This document shows positions 61,052-64,000 of a DNA stretch of 64,000 nt, piece by piece (within the stretch, counting starts at the first letter, position 1; every line of letters starts with the position of its first letter). The translations under genes and the position numbers were made by a program. The notes beneath the pieces were generated by a model. That model ran no database searches. It saw only the letters and a list, made by a program, of their open reading frames with translations, and had not been told where the DNA came from. The DNA is from Amycolatopsis acidiphila (lineage in GTDB: Bacteria; Actinomycetota; Actinomycetes; Mycobacteriales; Pseudonocardiaceae): NCBI RefSeq assembly GCF_021391495.1, contig NZ_CP090063.1, forward strand, positions 1,736,001 to 1,800,000, written 5' to 3'.

Positions 61052-62328
61052 GCAGCCGACTCGGCAGGATCAGGCGGGGCTGGCAGCGAGTCCGCACCGA
61101 ACCCGGCCTGTTCCGCAACGTCGCGGTGCTGGCTTCCCTCATCGTGGTCGCGGCACTGGTCGGTGGGATCATCCTGGCCAATCAGCGGTTCTCTTGGCCG
61201 TGGGACGACCGGTTCACCTTCTCCGCGACGTTCGAGGACACCCCGGGCGTCAGTCCGGGCCACGGTCAGGAGGTACGCATCGCCGGGGTCCAGGTCGGGG
61301 AGATCGACGCGGCGGACGTGGACGACAGCGGCCGGCCGCGGCTGGAGCTGTCCATCGACTCGCGTTACCCGGTGTACCAGAACGCGACCGTGGTGCTGCG
61401 GCCGAAGAGCCCGCTGAACGAGATGTACGTAGAACTGAACCCCGGCGGCCCTCCCGCGCCGCGGCTCGAACCCAGCGCTGTGCTACCGCTTTCACAGTCG
61501 CAACGCCCGGTTCAGATCGACGAGGCGCTGGGACATCTGGACGACAACACCAGGCAGGCGCTCGCCACACTGCTCCAGGAGTCCGACGTCGCATTGGCCG
61601 CCGCTCCGCAGAACCTTCCCGGCGGAGTGCGGATGACCGACGAGGTGGCCAAACGGCTCCAGCCTGTCGTCGACTCGCTCCAATCCCGTCGGGACGCCCT
61701 GCAACGGCTGGTGACCGCGCTTTCGCAGATCTCCCAAGCGGTCGGCGGTGACGGCGACCGCTTGGGAGAGCTCGCGGGTGATCTCAACACCACCCTGGCG
61801 GCTCTGGGCGCGCAGGACGGCGACCTCAAGTCGGTGCTCGACCAGTTGCCGGACTTCACCAGCCAGCTCAAACAAGCCACCGATGCGGTCCAGTCGCTCA
61901 GTGAACAGCTGGATCCGGCGTTGGACAACCTCAAGAACGCTGCCGGCACTCTGCCGGGAGCGCTGAACAACCTGAGCAACACCGTCGACAAGCTGGGCAG
62001 CACGGTCGACAAGGGCATGCCCGTTGTTCAGAAGGCCCAGCCGGTGGTGCAGGACCTGCGCCCGGTGGCCAGTGACCTGCAGACGACGCTCCCGGATCTG
62101 CACACGGTTACCGGCCGGCTGGACGGGGTCACGAACGCGGCAGTGGCGAGCTTGTCCGATCTCGGTGCGTTCTTCATCAACACCCGGTCGCTGACCAGCA
62201 TGAAAGACGGCAACGGCGGCATCCTGCGCGGTTTCCTGGTGGTGACCCCGCAAACGCTCGGCACGAACGCGCTGTTGCCGCTGTCGACACCTGCCGATCC
62301 ATACCGGTTCCCGCACAATTCGCGCTAG
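61048..62328 (+). CDS. mceE: MCE family protein, fifth (MceE position)
   Basis: The 426-residue protein has a membrane helix at residues 26-45 (VAVLASLIVVAALVGGIILA) and the MCE domain (GQEVRIAGVQVGEIDAADVD, RPKSPLNEMYVELNPGG). Tunnel helices follow. Mycobacterial MceE proteins are usually lipoproteins, but no lipobox Cys follows the hydrophobic segment here. The next gene starts directly after its stop. Confidence 0.9.
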   Translation: MSSRLGRIRRGWQRVRTEPGLFRNVAVLASLIVVAALVGGIILANQRFSWPWDDRFTFSATFEDTPGVSPGHGQEVRIAGVQVGEIDAADVDDSGRPRLELSIDSRYPVYQNATVVLRPKSPLNEMYVELNPGGPPAPRLEPSAVLPLSQSQRPVQIDEALGHLDDNTRQALATLLQESDVALAAAPQNLPGGVRMTDEVAKRLQPVVDSLQSRRDALQRLVTALSQISQAVGGDGDRLGELAGDLNTTLAALGAQDGDLKSVLDQLPDFTSQLKQATDAVQSLSEQLDPALDNLKNAAGTLPGALNNLSNTVDKLGSTVDKGMPVVQKAQPVVQDLRPVASDLQTTLPDLHTVTGRLDGVTNAAVASLSDLGAFFINTRSLTSMKDGNGGILRGFLVVTPQTLGTNALLPLSTPADPYRFPHNSR

Positions 62329-62337
62329 GTGGTCCAG

Positions 62338-63636
62338 ATGAACATCCCCCATGCCGCGCTGCCGAAGATCCGGCTGGTCGTGTTGAGCGTCTTCGCTCTC
62401 CTCTGCCTCCTGATCTTCGGCTACCTGTGGGCGAACTCCGGCGGGCGACTGCCACTGGTCAGCAAGACCGGTTACCGGGTGAGCCTGGACATCCCGAAGG
62501 TGTCGAACCTGGTCGACAACTCGGACGTGACGATCGCCGGCGTGACCGTAGGCAAGGTCGCCGCGCTGCAGGTCACCGGCGACGTCGCCCGAGTGACCGT
62601 TCAGCTGGACAGCAACGCGCCGTTGCACGCGGGTGCCACCGTCCAGGTCCGGCAGAAGACACTGGTGGACGAGACGTTCCTGGAAGTCACCGACGGCCGG
62701 GGCCCGGAGCTGGCCAACGGCGCGAGTCTGCCGGATGGTTCTGCCAAACCGGCAGTCGAGCTCAACGACGTACTCGTCAGCCTGGACGGTGGGACCCGGC
62801 AAGCGCTGGCGGAGAGTCTGCGGTCCCTTGGCATGGCCACCCAGGACAGTCGGCAGGACATCGACCGGGCGCTGAGCGGGCTCGGCGAGCTAGGGCGGAA
62901 CGGCAAGACCGCGCTCGACGCACTCGCCGCGCAGTCGGACGATCTGAAGCAGCTGACGAGCGGCGCGGCGACCCTACTCGCCGCCCTGGACACCCGCGAG
63001 GGCGAGATCGCCAACCTGGTCGATGACGCCGACCAGCTTGCCGGGGCGACCGCGGACAACGGTCAAAGCCTGCAATCGGTCATGCAGAAGGTGCCCGGTG
63101 TTCTCGACTCCGCGAACGAGGCCACGTCGAGTGTGTCGAAGCTGTCAGGCGCGCTGGCACCAGTGGCGCAGGATCTGCGTGCTGCAGCGCCGGATCTCGA
63201 CACGGCACTCCAGCAGCTGCCTCGTGCGGCAGACGGTCTGCGCGGCATCTTGCCCGCACTTGACCAAGTACTGGGCAAAGCCCCCGCCACGGTGCAGCGG
63301 ATCCAGCCGGTCGCCACGGATCTCACCACGCTGATCCCGTCGCTGCAGAACGACTTGCTACAGCTGAACCCGATGTTGACCTACCTGGAGCCCTACGGCC
63401 AGGACATCGCACACCTGTTCGTGAACTGGGGTGCCTCGCTGATGACCGGTGACAAGAACGGGAAGGCACTGCGGCTGTTGCCCGTGATCAACCGGCAAGC
63501 GGTCACAGGCGTGCCACTCAACACGAACATCGGACCGCTGAATGAACGCAATCCCTACCCGGCACCCGGCGCGGTCGACCCGGTTCCGTTCACCGGCCAG
63601 TACCCGCACGTGAATCAAGCACCGGCGCCACGATGA
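62338..63636 (+). CDS. mceF: MCE family protein, sixth (MceF position)
   Basis: The 432-residue protein has an N-terminal helix (LVVLSVFALLCLLIFGYLW), the MCE domain (NSDVTIAGVTVGKVAALQV, RQKTLVDETFLEVTDG) and a long helical region. ATG at 62338 is preferred because AGGTGG lies 6 bases upstream; GTG at 62329 would directly abut the previous stop. It overlaps the MMPL gene by 4 bases. Confidence 0.9.
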   Translation: MNIPHAALPKIRLVVLSVFALLCLLIFGYLWANSGGRLPLVSKTGYRVSLDIPKVSNLVDNSDVTIAGVTVGKVAALQVTGDVARVTVQLDSNAPLHAGATVQVRQKTLVDETFLEVTDGRGPELANGASLPDGSAKPAVELNDVLVSLDGGTRQALAESLRSLGMATQDSRQDIDRALSGLGELGRNGKTALDALAAQSDDLKQLTSGAATLLAALDTREGEIANLVDDADQLAGATADNGQSLQSVMQKVPGVLDSANEATSSVSKLSGALAPVAQDLRAAAPDLDTALQQLPRAADGLRGILPALDQVLGKAPATVQRIQPVATDLTTLIPSLQNDLLQLNPMLTYLEPYGQDIAHLFVNWGASLMTGDKNGKALRLLPVINRQAVTGVPLNTNIGPLNERNPYPAPGAVDPVPFTGQYPHVNQAPAPR

Positions 63637-64000
63637 CCGGCCGCAAGATCGCCGGGTGGGCGACCAGGTGCCGGCGAGGGCTCACGACCGTCCCGAATTG
63701 GTGCGCGCCGCGCACCTGGACAGTTCGTGGCTGGTGTGCGGTCCTTGCCGTGGCCTGTGTCGCGGCACTCGGTGCCGGCGGGTTGGCCAGGCTTCGCGTG
63801 GAGACCACGGTCGATTCGTTCCTGCCAGCCGGCGACCCGAGCGTGACGCAGCTCGACGAGAAGGCGCGTTCCTTCGGCGGAGATCCGATCGTCGTGCTGC
63901 TCGAATCCGATGCGCCCAAAGCGATACTGAGCGGTCAGAACCTCGATCAGCTGGTCGGCCTTGAAGGGCGCCTGGCCGGATTGCCCGACGTGGCGAGCGT
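63633..64000 (+). CDS. MMPL/RND-type transporter, N-terminal part (cut by window end)
   Basis: The visible 122 codons start in the ATGA overlap with MceF. They encode a basic head, one membrane helix (VLAVACVAALGAGGL) and the start of a periplasmic loop (VETTVDSFLPAGDPSVTQLD, FGGDPIVVLLES), the N-terminal pattern of MMPL proteins. An MMPL exporter or importer at the end of an mce operon suggests a joint role in lipid or sterol traffic. The rest lies outside the window. Confidence 0.85.
   Translation, partial: MTGRKIAGWATRCRRGLTTVPNWCAPRTWTVRGWCAVLAVACVAALGAGGLARLRVETTVDSFLPAGDPSVTQLDEKARSFGGDPIVVLLESDAPKAILSGQNLDQLVGLEGRLAGLPDVAS

Overview
The window is a high-GC actinobacterial chromosome segment, most likely from the Pseudonocardiales (Amycolatopsis-like). 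The evidence is G/C-rich third codon positions, frequent GTG starts, a mycothiol-dependent nitroreductase homologue, an actinomycete integrative and conjugative element (AICE), and an mce operon. The family name is inference.

Region 1 (about 1-22.7 kb) is ordinary core chromosome. It opens with the tail of a repeat-rich protein, then the large NAD-glutamate dehydrogenase, a thioesterase, a carboxylesterase, a GDPD-family phosphodiesterase, truncated haemoglobin O, an MscS channel, an HNH endonuclease, two small cytochrome-oxidase-linked proteins (CtaJ/CtaI-like), PepN, the mycothiol nitroreductase, RpiB and a Nei-type glycosylase. From memory this follows the Mycobacterium tuberculosis order Rv2476c to Rv2464c. 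Inside it sits an unfamiliar 98-aa gene made of twelve GTRVT hexads, with a strong ribosome-binding site and a palindrome upstream. After it comes a possible steroid-regulon operon: a KstR-type box, an LLM oxidoreductase and a SnoaL-like protein.

Region 2 (22,772-34,447) is a complete-looking AICE inserted in the 3' end of tRNA-Gly(TCC) and bounded by a 49-bp perfect repeat. It carries Int, Xis, a RepSA-like initiator, an FtsK/TraB-type translocase, a Pra-like activator, a KorSA-like GntR repressor and an XRE-flavoprotein pair. Its cargo is a markedly AT-richer two-gene operon, an ABC-type ATPase plus a DUF4435/TOPRIM protein, which matches the architecture of the PARIS (AriA/AriB) anti-phage system.

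Region 3 (34.5-52.2 kb) is an accessory catabolic region. It begins with tRNA-Pro, transposase remnants and a 4-hydroxy-2-oxovalerate aldolase pseudogene with several frameshifts. Then follow a GntR regulator, a class III extradiol dioxygenase with a meta-cleavage hydrolase, a ring-hydroxylating dioxygenase (alpha and beta) with an SDR dehydrogenase and an acyl-CoA ligase, IclR and LuxR regulators, a 3Fe-4S ferredoxin with its FAD reductase, a cytochrome P450 and an NDMA-type alcohol dehydrogenase. Together these could hydroxylate, rearomatise and cleave an aromatic ring; the substrate cannot be read from sequence.

Region 4 (52.1-64 kb) is an mce uptake operon: an ECF-like sigma factor, a small membrane protein, two YrbE permeases, an in-operon ATPase, six MCE proteins and the start of an MMPL transporter cut by the window end. 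It probably imports a hydrophobic substrate, possibly one processed by the neighbouring oxygenases.
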